64,000 nucleotides of DNA from JBBQWZ01 sp038210135 (GCA_038210135.1 JBBQWZ010000019.1:1-64000), one strand, 5' to 3'; numbered from the stretch's first letter, positions 7,371 through 16,086 are shown. The notes: generated from the sequence alone by a model not told the origin. Numbers and translations: made by a program.

Positions 7371-8231
7371 TTACAGCGCCTTGCCGTAAAGCGCTAACAG
7401 ACGCGTCCAGGCCTTCTCTGCCAGTTGCTCGTTGTAGACGGTGGAATCCGGCGGACACCAGCCGTGCGCGGCGCCGTAGACTTCGATCTCAGCCGACAAC
7501 TTCGCCGCGGCGAACGTCTCCTTGAGAACGTCTTTTTCCTTCGGCGCTCGCTTGTCGTCGTTTTCCGCGATCGCGATCAGGAACTGGGCGTGGGTCTTCG
7601 ACGCCTGCGCTGCCGGACTGTTGGTCTCGCTTCCGCGCGTGAGTCCGCCGCCGTGGAAAGACGCGACCGCTCCCACACGATCCGGAACCGCCGCCGCTGT
7701 GCGGAACGCAATCGGGCCGCCCATGCAGTAGCCTTGCGTGCCGATCTTCTTGTTCTTCGCAACCGACGCCTGTTTGTCGAGCCACGCGACGAACGCCTTC
7801 GCGTCGGTCATCGCCGTGGTTTCGCTCAGCGTTTGCGCCATTGGCATCACTTCCGCAATCGGGGTGCTGCCCCCCTGCGACGCCGTCGGGGCCTTCTTCG
7901 TCCGGTAGAACGGATTCACCACCAGCACCGAATAGCCCGATTCGGCGAGGCGCTTGCCCATCTGCCGCATCGCCGGACGCAAGCCAAAGATGTCCGGCCA
8001 GAACACGACTCCAGGAGCCGAGCCGCTGGCCGGGTGCACGAAATAGCAGTCCGCCGAGCCGTCCGGAGTCGTCACCGTCACATCGGACTCGGTCACCGCC
8101 GCCGCGTTGGCGACCGATGGCAGCATCATCGCCATGCCCGCGCCCAGTATCGCGCCGAATTGCTTTCGCGTCACCAGTCCGCGACTTTCAAAGTCCTCAA
8201 GGTCGTCGTCAAAATGAATCTGATCGCACAT
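7371..8231 (-). CDS. Exported dienelactone hydrolase family protein
   Basis: An alpha/beta-hydrolase of the dienelactone hydrolase (carboxymethylenebutenolidase) family, 286 residues. The N-terminus carries a Tat-like signal (TRKQFGAILGAGMAMML, about 21-37) after a polar leader. The cysteine nucleophile is Cys169 in GYCMGG. The likely triad partners are an aspartate in ENDDKRAP (225-226) and His256 in AAHGW. The start at 8231 is fixed by a strong GGGAGGGG ribosome-binding site. It follows the cupin gene by 75 bp on the same strand, suggesting a two-gene unit. The natural substrate is unknown; lactones or esters of aromatic breakdown are usual for the family. Confidence 0.88.
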   Translation of the reverse strand: MCDQIHFDDDLEDFESRGLVTRKQFGAILGAGMAMMLPSVANAAAVTESDVTVTTPDGSADCYFVHPASGSAPGVVFWPDIFGLRPAMRQMGKRLAESGYSVLVVNPFYRTKKAPTASQGGSTPIAEVMPMAQTLSETTAMTDAKAFVAWLDKQASVAKNKKIGTQGYCMGGPIAFRTAAAVPDRVGAVASFHGGGLTRGSETNSPAAQASKTHAQFLIAIAENDDKRAPKEKDVLKETFAAAKLSAEIEVYGAAHGWCPPDSTVYNEQLAEKAWTRLLALYGKAL

Positions 8232-8306
8232 ATCTGTTTCCCCTCCCAGTGGATTGCCGCTTCGGTCCTCAAAGCTATCGAGTATTCTAACCCGCAAACT
8301 CCGCCT

Positions 8307-8741
8307 TTATCGGACCGGCCGAGTGAACGTGATGATGTTCTCCCACTCGCTCGCATCGGAGCGCGCGACGACCGCCACCACCGGTTCGGTGTCGCTCATG
8401 TTGAAAACCTCGTGCGGAATTCCCGGCTCGATGAAGATGAAGTCGCCCGGGCCATTCTCAATGGTCTTCTCGAGCTCCGCTCCGTACTCGTGGCGGACGC
8501 GCCCGGCGAGGATGTAGAGCATCACTTCGAAGCCGACGTGGATGTGCGCATAGGCCACTCCACCGGGCGGAATCGTCGCGCAGTTCATCGACAGCTTCTT
8601 CGCGCTGACGTTCTTCGCCGATAGGCCGGACTTGTATTGGATCCCGTTCCAGCCGCGCTGGTTGCCTCCGCCGCGGATGGTGAAGATGCCGTCGCCGCCT
8701 TCTACATGGCCGAGTTCCGGTTGGTTTTTCATGGGCATCAT
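8307..8741 (-). CDS. Single-domain cupin protein
   Basis: A 144-residue cupin. Motif 1 is PPGGVAYAHIHVGFEVMLYILAG with metal-binding His residues in AHIH and a Glu. Motif 2 is GPGDFIFIEPGIPHEVFN with the second-motif His. This pattern suits a small metal-binding beta-barrel acting as an isomerase, dioxygenase or sensor; the reaction cannot be read. The ATG at 8741 is used; the Met at codon 4 is possible. It lies just upstream of the dienelactone hydrolase on the same strand, and the pairing hints at a shared small-molecule catabolic task. Confidence 0.8.
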   Translation of the reverse strand: MMPMKNQPELGHVEGGDGIFTIRGGGNQRGWNGIQYKSGLSAKNVSAKKLSMNCATIPPGGVAYAHIHVGFEVMLYILAGRVRHEYGAELEKTIENGPGDFIFIEPGIPHEVFNMSDTEPVVAVVARSDASEWENIITFTRPVR

Positions 8742-8855
8742 TTTACCTTGCTCGGCTACGCGAGCTTCGGCTCAGGGAGCATTGCGTCCGGCGCTCGCAG
8801 CGGATACACTGAAAACCGGCCGCGATCGCCCAGTTTCTTTGTCTGCGGAGGGAAG

Positions 8856-9653
8856 ATGTTGATCCCATCGATTGCCTCGACGATACGGGCCTTCGTGCTC
8901 GCCTCTTCCGGACTTGCGCTCGTGTGCGCCCAGGACCGGCCCCTGGCTTCGATCGCCGATGAGCCGGGACAAGCGCCCCCTTCCGTCCCGAAAAATACAC
9001 CCGGCGTTTCCTCGCTCAGTATCTCGGCCTATGAGAAGCCCGTTGCGGCTCAGCTTCAGTCCGCGGTCGCCGCGGAACCGCCCCCATTCGTTCCGCTCAA
9101 CCTCAAGGACAAGTACCTGGATTCGGTTGCCAAGGTGGTCAGCGTCCCGCAGATGACCCTCATCCTGATCCGTTCCGGGATGGACCAGAGCCAGATCAAG
9201 CCGCGGGCCTGGGGCACAGGCGCCGATTCATTTGGCGTCCGCGTGGCTTCGCGGCTCGGCCGGAGCCTCTTGCGCGAGAGCGTGGCGTTCGGCATTCGCG
9301 CAGTCGATCACGAGGATCCGCGCTACTTCCCTTGTAAGGACACCGGCACCTGGAAACGCGTCAAGTATGCGGTGTCGCGCACGGTCGTGGCGAGGAACGA
9401 CAGCGGTGGCTGGATGCCGGCGTACAGCCGGATCCTTTCGGATTATTCGATGCCTCTGATTGCGCAATTGTGGCGGCCGGAACCCTTCAAGCTCTCGCGT
9501 GACCTCCGGGTTGGTTCGACCGGAATGGGCCTCGGCGCTCTGGTCAACGTTGGCCTGGAATTCTGGCCGGACGTCCGGAAGCGCTTGCCCGCCTTCGCAC
9601 GCAAGTATCATGTCCGCGGCGAGACGACGACGACGGCGTCCGCCAAACCTTAA
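8856..9653 (+). CDS. Secreted protein of unknown function
   Basis: A 265-residue protein whose start at 8856 is set by a GGAGGGAAG ribosome-binding site and a clean signal peptide (residues 1-22, cleavage near VCAQ). After a Pro-rich linker (about 40-80) comes a folded part with short helices and glycine-rich stretches (SFGVRVASRLGRSLLRESVAFGIR, then RVGSTGMGLGALVNVGLEF). Amphipathic strands near the C-terminus could be membrane-associated. A C-terminal polar tail follows. I do not recognise the family. It is monocistronic, divergent from the cupin gene 114 bp away. Confidence 0.7.
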   Translation: MLIPSIASTIRAFVLASSGLALVCAQDRPLASIADEPGQAPPSVPKNTPGVSSLSISAYEKPVAAQLQSAVAAEPPPFVPLNLKDKYLDSVAKVVSVPQMTLILIRSGMDQSQIKPRAWGTGADSFGVRVASRLGRSLLRESVAFGIRAVDHEDPRYFPCKDTGTWKRVKYAVSRTVVARNDSGGWMPAYSRILSDYSMPLIAQLWRPEPFKLSRDLRVGSTGMGLGALVNVGLEFWPDVRKRLPAFARKYHVRGETTTTASAKP

Positions 9654-9739
9654 CGCATTGGCGGCCTACGCTATGGTGAACGCGGTTGCGATCCGAATCT
9701 CCCGGCGATCGCGCGTACTAAAGAGACAGGAGTCATCCA

Positions 9740-10555
9740 TTGAAACCTGAAGACCGTATCGTCGCCTATCTGTTCAGCAACAAGTCCAGCGTGGAGTATT
9801 CGACGCTGGACATGGTCGTTTTGAAAATCAAGACGTCGTTATTTTTCGGGATCAGCCCGCTGCCGGACGCCGACATTCGGGCGGTCGTCGCAAAGTGGGC
9901 CGCGTTCAATGCGCCCGGTTTGATCTTGCGCCCAGGTTCGTTCGACGTGCCTGGAGGGGCGGCCGATCCAGCGGCTCCGGCTTCGACGCCCGACAGTGAA
10001 CTTGTCGAGGCCGTCAAAAAAGCGGTCCAGACGGTGAACGACGGCGTCACGATTGGCAAGAAAGGCGCCAACATCAACATCGGCGTCAGCGGCCCGACCA
10101 TCAATCTGAGAAAGAACGACGAGACAGGCGTTTCGTTGGGCATCTCCTGGACTGGCACGTTGAAGCTGGACGCGGAATCGGGCCCGTTTCACGTGTCGGG
10201 CACGCTGTCCAAAGACAAATGGGAAGTGGTCCTAAGCTACCCGCAGGACACCTATATTCCGAACCTCGCGACGGTCGGCAAGGTGTTCAGCGAGGGCGAA
10301 AAAGCGGTCGGCAAGATCGCCGCCGCGACGAAGGACCTCAACAGCATCAGCGATGTCGGCAAGGTCGGCGCGCTGATCAAGCCCAGCGTCAGCGCGGTGC
10401 AGGACGCGGTCGAAGCCGTCAGCGGGATCGCGAAGGCCAACCCGAAAGGCGGGACGAGTTTCGGATTCAAATTTGGGAGTCCGGATCCGCTGCCCGGGCA
10501 ACAGGGGATTCCTGGCGGGGTGCAGGGCCAGGTTGTGTGGACCTACGTGTTTTAA
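9740..10555 (+). CDS. Orphan protein of unknown function, TTG start
   Basis: A 271-residue protein without a signal peptide. The TTG start is backed by GACAGGAG ending 8 nt upstream. Three parts can be seen: an N-terminal alpha/beta segment (1-65), an Ala/Pro linker (70-90), and a long beta-rich region (about 100-170, alternating hydrophobic/polar strands such as VSLGISWTGTLKLDAE) followed by an Ala/Lys/Val helix-rich stretch (175-235) and a Gly/Pro-rich end (QQGIPGGVQGQVVWTYVF). The strand-then-amphipathic-helix layout resembles secreted toxins or lipid-binding proteins only loosely. I make no functional call. Two family A repeats follow immediately. Confidence 0.65.
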   Translation: MKPEDRIVAYLFSNKSSVEYSTLDMVVLKIKTSLFFGISPLPDADIRAVVAKWAAFNAPGLILRPGSFDVPGGAADPAAPASTPDSELVEAVKKAVQTVNDGVTIGKKGANINIGVSGPTINLRKNDETGVSLGISWTGTLKLDAESGPFHVSGTLSKDKWEVVLSYPQDTYIPNLATVGKVFSEGEKAVGKIAAATKDLNSISDVGKVGALIKPSVSAVQDAVEAVSGIAKANPKGGTSFGFKFGSPDPLPGQQGIPGGVQGQVVWTYVF

Positions 10556-10560
10556 GTCGC

Positions 10561-10619
10561 GCACAAGCCGGAGGCTTATGCCACTTAGAATGTGACGTGC
10601 ACAAGCCGGAGGCTTATGC
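10561..10619 (-). repeat. Family A hairpin repeats (two copies)
   Basis: Copies at 10561-10581 and 10599-10619, both on -, between convergent genes. Their arms read AAGCC/GGCTT instead of AGGCC/GGCCT, a paired G-C to A-T change in the stem. Confidence 0.8.
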
Positions 10620-10633
10620 CACTCAAATGCCAC

Positions 10634-11290
10634 TCACGGCTGGGCTTTCTCGATCCAGACTTTCACTTTCACCATGGGCTCGGATTCGAGGCGGACCTGC
10701 GGGTCGGCGATAAAGGTATGGACGCGGAATTCGCTGGCTGTTTCGACCGCGCTGAGATCGAGCGCGTCGGTTTGCGCTCCAAGAATCCGGCTGACGCGCT
10801 GCTCGGGTCCGGCGATGCGCAACATAGGCGGATCGACTTCGTACTTCACCAGGCGGTAACCCGGCGGAGGCTGCAACTCGATCCTCACGATGACCGGAAC
10901 GTCCTTGGTCGCGAGCCGATCGAAGCGAAGCCTCAACTGCGATGGCACGGCGCGGAGGAAGACCACGCCATCGGGCAGTTGCACGTTCTGCGAGCTGAGC
11001 GTGAAGGTCCGCTCGCCCGGTTTGCCCACGTCCGAGAGATCGAGAATAGCGGCGGCCTTGACCAGGTTCGAGGCGGTGAGACGGCTGGCGGCTCCGCGGA
11101 GTTCCAGTTGGACGCGCTCGGGCAGGTCGGCGACAATCTGCAGATCGCGCGGCAGATTGCGATAGAGGATGGGCACGCCTTGCGACGTGACCAGCTCCGG
11201 CTCGCCGACGAAATTCGCCCAAAGCATCACCGCGATCGCGAGTGACAAAAGCTTCCACCAGAAGTTATCGAGGAACACCCGGCGGATCAT
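10634..11290 (-). CDS. cdaR: YbbR-domain regulator of diadenylate cyclase (CdaR-like)
   Basis: A 218-residue membrane-anchored protein. One N-terminal transmembrane helix (about 10-28) is followed by two YbbR-like beta repeats: one carrying VTSQGVPILYRNLP, the second VPVIVRIELQPPPGYRL. In Firmicutes, CdaR binds and modulates the cyclic-di-AMP synthase CdaA outside the membrane. Here the ATG overlaps the stop of cdaA by 4 nt (ATGA), a strong sign of coupled translation and partnership. It is shorter than Firmicutes CdaR because it has fewer YbbR repeats. The role is inferred from the family and the cdaA neighbour. Confidence 0.85.
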   Translation of the reverse strand: MIRRVFLDNFWWKLLSLAIAVMLWANFVGEPELVTSQGVPILYRNLPRDLQIVADLPERVQLELRGAASRLTASNLVKAAAILDLSDVGKPGERTFTLSSQNVQLPDGVVFLRAVPSQLRLRFDRLATKDVPVIVRIELQPPPGYRLVKYEVDPPMLRIAGPEQRVSRILGAQTDALDLSAVETASEFRVHTFIADPQVRLESEPMVKVKVWIEKAQP

Positions 11291-12207
11291 TCGGCGTCCT
11301 CCGGATTCTTACGGACGGATTCGCCGCGCGTAGTCCCCGTGCGAGTAGTCGCCGTCCTGGTGGTTTCGATGCGCTCGTTTTCCTGCCAGGAGGTTTCGTG
11401 GCTCCCGCCGAATCGGGCCTGTTCGAGATGATCGCGGGAGCGCGGTTCGAGAGTGCGGCGAGTGAGCAGTTCCTCCACCGTCTGCAACGGCACGTCCATC
11501 TCGATTTCGCCGAACGTGGCAATGGAGATGCGGCCGGTTTCCTCGGAGACGACCAGCGCGAGGCAGTCGGTTTCCTCGGTGATGCCGATGGCGGCGCGAT
11601 GACGGGTTCCCAGCTGACGCGACAGCTGCGGATTCATGGTCAACGGCAGAAAGCAGGCGGCGGCGGAAACGCGGTCGCCCTGCACGATGGCGGCTCCGTC
11701 GTGCAGGGCTCCGCCGCGTTCAAAAATCGAACACAGAAGATCGCGGGAGATGCGGGCGTCAAGTTGGACGCCGCTTTCGATGAAGGTCCGAAGGCCGATG
11801 TCGCGTTCGAGAACAATCAGCGCGCCGGTGCGTTGACTGGCCAATTGCTGCAGGGCCAGCAGGATTTCATCGGCTACTTCGCGGCGTTGTAATTGCCCGC
11901 CGAGTCCGAGGAGCCGGCTGCGTCCAAGACGCGCCAGCAGGCGGCGGATCTCCGACTGGAACATGACGATCACCGCGAACGCCGTGTAGGGCGCGAGCGC
12001 GGCGAGCGCGGTCCGCAGCAGTTCGAGGCGCAGCCAGACGGCAAGCAGGTAGACGACCGCCAGGATCCAGAGGCCGGTGAGGATGTGCGCGGCGCGGCGT
12101 CCGCGGACGATCTGCATGAACTGGTAGATCAAAAAAGCGACGAGCAGAATGTCGAGGACCGCGGTGAGGGTCAGCGTCGGGATGCTCGGCCATTGGATCG
12201 ACGGCAT
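11287..12207 (-). CDS. cdaA: Diadenylate cyclase (c-di-AMP synthase)
   Basis: Condenses two ATP into cyclic di-AMP, a messenger that controls potassium and osmotic balance and the cell envelope. Three hydrophobic segments lie at about 15-33, 42-59 and 66-83, then the DisA_N catalytic domain with the DGA motif at 170-172 (LHDGAAIVQG) and RHR at 202-204 (LGTRHRAAIG). It is 306 residues, longer than typical CdaA (about 270) because of a C-terminal tail (about 265-306) with TTRTATTRTGTTRG low-complexity repeats. It is translationally coupled to cdaR. Unlike Firmicutes, where glmM follows, glmM lies about 26 kb away in this window. Confidence 0.93.
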   Translation of the reverse strand: MPSIQWPSIPTLTLTAVLDILLVAFLIYQFMQIVRGRRAAHILTGLWILAVVYLLAVWLRLELLRTALAALAPYTAFAVIVMFQSEIRRLLARLGRSRLLGLGGQLQRREVADEILLALQQLASQRTGALIVLERDIGLRTFIESGVQLDARISRDLLCSIFERGGALHDGAAIVQGDRVSAAACFLPLTMNPQLSRQLGTRHRAAIGITEETDCLALVVSEETGRISIATFGEIEMDVPLQTVEELLTRRTLEPRSRDHLEQARFGGSHETSWQENERIETTRTATTRTGTTRGESVRKNPEDAE

Positions 12208-12361
12208 GAAAAAGGATCGGCGGCGCTTTCACGGACACGGGGCGCCGAACCTCTATCTTATTGGTTTGTAGGTTTGGAGCGCAGCGATGGCCTTTCGCGG
12301 CGTTCGCCGCCGAGGCGCTTTTCCTCACGGCATGACGTCGCAAGCGGCGGTTGGTTGTTGG

Positions 12362-13486
12362 CTAAGCGGATTTGATTTCGGTCCAGAGGCGATCGCGAAG
12401 GCGCTGGCCGCTTAGCGATTGGGAAGCAAACCATTCGGCGTTCTTGAGAAGTTCCGCCGGCGGGTAAAGGACCGGATTCTGGCGAAGTGAGTCGGGTAGG
12501 TCCCGTTGGGCTCCGGCGTTGCACGTCGCGGTTTTAGTGGTGACAACGATGGCGGCATTCACTTTCGGGCGCAGCATGTAGTCGAGGAATTGGTGCGCGA
12601 GATCGGTATGTTTGCTCTCGCGCAAGATCACCATGTTGTCGGCGAAGAGCGCGAAGCCTTCTTTCGGATGCGTGTACGCGAGGTTAGGCGAAGCGTCCAT
12701 GGCTTGCTGCGCTGTGATGGCCCAGGCTTGCGCGGCGAGTACATCTCCCGCAACCAACTGGTCGCGGACTTCGGCGTTCAGGTACGCGCGTAAAAGGCGT
12801 TTCTGTTCGACGGCTTCTTTCGAAGCGCGGCGCAGATGCTCGGGATCGGAAGAATTGAGTGGAAGTCCGAGCCGCTTGAGGCAGGCTCCGAAGACTTCAA
12901 TGGGGTCGTCGATCATGGTCATCCGGCCGCGCAGGCGCTCGGTCCAGAGGTCGGCCCAGCCGGTGATGGGCGCGACGGATTTTTGATAGACGATGCCGGT
13001 GGACCCGTGCATGTACGGTACGCAGGAAGCGAGATTTGAATCCCAGGGCGGACGGGTGAATTGCAATTCCAGTTGGTCGAGGTTCTTCAGTTTCGCGTGG
13101 TCAAGCGGAGCGACCAAGCCCATCTCTTGCATGGGGGGCACGTAGTCGTTGGGCGGGAAGACGACGTCCCAGCCGGAGTTGCCGGTCATAACTTTGGCCA
13201 GCAGTTCGGGAGCGCTCTCGAAGGTTCCGTAGCGGACGCTGACGCCGAATTCGTTCTCGAAGTTGGCGATGGTGTCGGGGGCAACGTAGTCGGACCAGTT
13301 GTAGACGTTGAGGCGTGGTTTCGTGGTGCGCGAACAGCCGGCGGCTCCGGCGATGGACATCAGGAAGAGGCGGCGGGTGTGGTGTAGAAAGTCGGGGTCC
13401 GCTCCCTTACGGTCCCGGTTCGGTGCTTGGGAGTTGGGGTCCGCTCCCTTACGGTCGGGGTTCAAGCCGGCGCGATACGCTCTCAT
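12362..13486 (-). CDS. potD: Polyamine ABC transporter substrate-binding protein
   Basis: Periplasmic receptor for spermidine/putrescine-type ligands, 374 residues. The mature part starts around the lipobox-like AGAAGC (Cys51) and shows PotD landmarks: LNVYNWSDYV, MTGNSGWDVVFP, MIDDPIEVFGACL. The ATG at 13486 overlaps the potC stop (ATGA). Remarkably, residues about 8-33 are translated copies of two family B repeats (PDRKGAD appears twice, as residues 10-16 and in RDRKGAD), pushing the Tat-like signal TRRLFLMSIAGAAGC to residues 37-51. An alternative is that translation starts further inside, but no ATG lies between 13486 and Met43, and Met43 would remove the arginines. Ligand specificity is inferred from the operon. 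Confidence 0.88.
   Translation of the reverse strand: MRAYRAGLNPDRKGADPNSQAPNRDRKGADPDFLHHTRRLFLMSIAGAAGCSRTTKPRLNVYNWSDYVAPDTIANFENEFGVSVRYGTFESAPELLAKVMTGNSGWDVVFPPNDYVPPMQEMGLVAPLDHAKLKNLDQLELQFTRPPWDSNLASCVPYMHGSTGIVYQKSVAPITGWADLWTERLRGRMTMIDDPIEVFGACLKRLGLPLNSSDPEHLRRASKEAVEQKRLLRAYLNAEVRDQLVAGDVLAAQAWAITAQQAMDASPNLAYTHPKEGFALFADNMVILRESKHTDLAHQFLDYMLRPKVNAAIVVTTKTATCNAGAQRDLPDSLRQNPVLYPPAELLKNAEWFASQSLSGQRLRDRLWTEIKSA
13395..13468 (+). repeat. Two family B repeats inside the potD coding sequence
   Basis: Copies at about 13395-13428 and 13436-13468, in tandem, both read on +. They lie antisense to potD and are kept in frame within its 5' coding region. The first has stem CCG/CGG; the second is weaker (CCGC against GGGG). 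Both keep the TTAC loop. Confidence 0.85.
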
Positions 13487-14259
13487 TGGGCTGCCTCGCT
13501 CTTGCGCTGAAGGCGCTCGGAGAGCATGACGACGATTCCGAGAGCGCAGACGATCAGGGTGGAGATGGCGTTCAGCATCGGATTCACGCCGCGGCGCGCG
13601 ATGGCGTAAATGACCATCGGTAGAGTCTCCGAATCGACGCCCGCCACCATCGAAGTGATGACGTAGTCGTCGATCGAGACGGTGAACGCGAGCAGCGCGG
13701 CGGCGGCGACGCCGGGGAGGATGTTGGGTAGCGTGACCTGACGGAACGCCTGCCACTCCGTCGCTCCGAGATCGAGAGCGGCTTCTTCGAGGGCGGGATC
13801 GAAGGTCTTCAAGCGCGCCATCACCACGATGACAACGTAGGCGATGCAGAAAGCGATGTGCGCCAGCACGACGGTGTGCATTCCGAGTTGGACGTGGAGG
13901 TAGCGAAAGATCCACTGGAAAAACGCGAGTAGAGAGACGCCGGTGACGATCTCGGGAGTCACGAGAGAAAGATACAACGCTCCTGAGAGTACGGGCGCCT
14001 TGCGCTTCCACAGTCCGTAGGCGCAGAGCGTTCCGATGACGGTGGAGAACGCGGTCGCGAGGACGGCAATCAGCAAGCTGTTCATGGAGGCTTCGATCAA
14101 TTGCGCGTTGCTGAATGCGGCGCGGTACCAATTGAGTGAGAAGCCTTCCCATACCGTGAATTTCGACGAGTTGAAACTGAACACGGCGAGGATCAGCAAC
14201 GGCACGTGCAGGAACGCGTAAGCGGCGACGGCGTAGATTCCGAGGAGGCGCGAATTCAT
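13483..14259 (-). CDS. potC: Polyamine ABC transporter permease
   Basis: Inner-membrane permease, 258 residues with about six transmembrane segments. The ATP-binding-protein contact loop is EEAALDLGATEWQAFRQVTL, with the EAA-type consensus followed by ILPG. The ATG at 14259 overlaps the potB stop (ATGA), and its own stop overlaps potD, so the genes are coupled. N-terminal AYAFLHVPLLILAVFSFNSS fits PotC/PotI proteins. A longer upstream reading frame inside potB is rejected because it antedates this overlap start and has no export or membrane character. Confidence 0.93.
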   Translation of the reverse strand: MNSRLLGIYAVAAYAFLHVPLLILAVFSFNSSKFTVWEGFSLNWYRAAFSNAQLIEASMNSLLIAVLATAFSTVIGTLCAYGLWKRKAPVLSGALYLSLVTPEIVTGVSLLAFFQWIFRYLHVQLGMHTVVLAHIAFCIAYVVIVVMARLKTFDPALEEAALDLGATEWQAFRQVTLPNILPGVAAAALLAFTVSIDDYVITSMVAGVDSETLPMVIYAIARRGVNPMLNAISTLIVCALGIVVMLSERLQRKSEAAQ

Positions 14260-15086
14260 AAAACCGCGTCGTCCCCTTTGCGCAGCAGCGCGAGCAATAA
14301 CGCCATGACCACGGCCATCAGAATGAACGAGGACGCGGCTCCGAAAGGCCAATCGCGCGACGCGGCGAACTGATTCTGAATGAGGTTGCCGATCAGAATC
14401 GTTTTGCTGCCGCCCAACAAATCAGAAGTCAGGTAGGTACCGAGAGCCGGAATGAAAACCAATATGCATCCTGCTCGCAGGCCGGGAGCAGCGAGCGGAA
14501 TGGTGATGCGCCAGAGCGTGTCCCACGGGCGCGCACCGAGATCGGCGGAGGCTTCGAGCAGGCTTTTGTCGAGGCGCTCGAGGGTTGCGTAAATCGGCAG
14601 CACCATGAACGGCAGGTAGCCGTAGACCAGTCCGAGGATGACAGCGGAGTCGTTATATAGCAGCGGCAGCGGTTGCTTGATGACGCCCGCGGCTTGGAGC
14701 GCCGAGTTGATCAGGCCGGTGTCGCGCAGCAGGAACATCCAGGCGTAGGTGCGGATGAGAAAGCTGGTCCAGAAGGGCAGGATCACGAGCGCGAGGTAGA
14801 GTCCGCGTCGGCTTTCACTGCGGGCGATAAACAGCGCGAGCGGAAATCCGAGGCCCACGCAAATGGCGGTGGAGAGGAAGGCGATCCAGAAAGTGCGGAG
14901 CAGGATCAGGCCGTATAAAGGATCGAAAAAGCGTTGATAGCTTTCGAGTGTGAGTGGAAGTTGGACGCCGCCATAGGCTCCGCGAGTGAGCAGGCTGTAG
15001 ATGAAAATGATCGCGAGCGGAACGAGAAAGAGCCCGGCCGTGACGGCGACAGAAGGCGCGAGGAACAAGAGCCGGAGTCGGCGCAT
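14256..15086 (-). CDS. potB: Polyamine ABC transporter permease
   Basis: The second permease subunit, 276 residues with about six membrane segments. The first is LLFLAPSVAVTAGLFLVPL near the N-terminus. The EAA loop is LLEASADLGARPWDTLWRIT, followed by APGLRAG. It starts 7 nt after potA and ends in a 4-nt overlap with potC, so it is part of a tight potABCD operon. With PotC it forms the channel for spermidine/putrescine-type substrates driven by PotA. Confidence 0.93.
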   Translation of the reverse strand: MRRLRLLFLAPSVAVTAGLFLVPLAIIFIYSLLTRGAYGGVQLPLTLESYQRFFDPLYGLILLRTFWIAFLSTAICVGLGFPLALFIARSESRRGLYLALVILPFWTSFLIRTYAWMFLLRDTGLINSALQAAGVIKQPLPLLYNDSAVILGLVYGYLPFMVLPIYATLERLDKSLLEASADLGARPWDTLWRITIPLAAPGLRAGCILVFIPALGTYLTSDLLGGSKTILIGNLIQNQFAASRDWPFGAASSFILMAVVMALLLALLRKGDDAVL

Positions 15087-15093
15087 GGTGCGT

Positions 15094-16086
15094 TTACTCG
15101 CGCGGCTCCGGGAAATTCAATTCGTCTTTGGGCTGCCACGAGATGTGGACCTGATCGCCCGGATCGAAAGGCCGGACCTCGTGGCGCGGAAGTTCGGCGA
15201 TGACGGATTCGCCCGAGGCCAGCTTGGTGCGGACCTGCACGCAATTGCCGAGAAACGTCGTCGTGTCGACGGTCGCGGCATGAACGACGCTGCTTCCGTT
15301 TGGCCGCTCGCGGGCGATGTTGGTCACCTCGGGGCGGACTCCGACCGGGCCGATCCAGTTCATAGCGCCGAGGAACGACGCAACGAAACGGGTAGCGGGC
15401 TGGAGGTAGATTTCCTCCGGCGTTCCGATTTGCTCGATGCGCCCGGCGTGCATCACGGCGATGCGGTCCGACAGCGAGAGCGCTTCCTCCTGGTCGTGGG
15501 TGATCAGCAGGAACGTAACGCCGACGCGACGCTGCAGAGCTTTCAACTCGGCGCGGACCTGCTTGCGCAGCAGAGGATCGAGCGCGGAAAGCGGTTCGTC
15601 AAGCAGCAGGACGTCGGGCGAAAGGACCAGCGAGCGAGCGAGCGCGACACGTTGGCGTTCGCCGCCCGAGAGCTGAGAGGGAAAGCGGGATTCCTTGCCG
15701 GTGAGCTGTACCAGGTCCATGACGTCGCGGACGGGCTTGGCGATGTCGGCAATGCCGTGACGGCGTAATCCGAATTCGATATTGGCTTGGACGGTGAGGT
15801 GTGGAAACAGCGCGTAACTCTGGAAAACGGTGGTGACGTTGCGCTCGTAGGGCTTGAGCGAATCGATGCGTTTTCCGGCGAGCAGGATTTCGCCGGCAGT
15901 CGGTTCCTCAAAGCCGGCGATCAGGCGGAGCGTAGTAGTCTTGCCGCAGCCTGAGGGTCCTAGGAGGGAGAACAGTTCGCCCTTGCGGATGTCGAGCGAA
16001 ATGTTGTCTACGGCGGTGTGGCCGGATGTGGGGGTTTGCGCGGTGTAACGCTTGGAGACTCCGCGGAGCTCGAGGATGTTGGTCAC
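15094..16086 (-). CDS. potA: Polyamine ABC transporter ATP-binding protein
   Basis: The ATPase that drives uptake, 330 residues. Walker A is GPSGCGKTT (43-51), the Q-loop is FQSYALFPHL (from 88), the signature is LSGGERQ (139-145), Walker B is LLLDEP (160-165), the D-loop is SALD (167-170), and the switch His is His197 in ITHDQEE. The C-terminal TOBE-type domain starts near 240 (MNWIGPVGVRPE). It is first in the operon, so the promoter should be in 16087-16285, which also holds a family B repeat and must serve the divergent sdhCAB. Confidence 0.94.
   Translation of the reverse strand: MTNILELRGVSKRYTAQTPTSGHTAVDNISLDIRKGELFSLLGPSGCGKTTTLRLIAGFEEPTAGEILLAGKRIDSLKPYERNVTTVFQSYALFPHLTVQANIEFGLRRHGIADIAKPVRDVMDLVQLTGKESRFPSQLSGGERQRVALARSLVLSPDVLLLDEPLSALDPLLRKQVRAELKALQRRVGVTFLLITHDQEEALSLSDRIAVMHAGRIEQIGTPEEIYLQPATRFVASFLGAMNWIGPVGVRPEVTNIARERPNGSSVVHAATVDTTTFLGNCVQVRTKLASGESVIAELPRHEVRPFDPGDQVHISWQPKDELNFPEPRE

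Noticed and set aside
12362..14152. A 596-residue fused reading frame covering potD and part of potC
   Set aside because: The first part is antisense-frame noise over potC; the true potD starts at 13486 through its overlap with potC.
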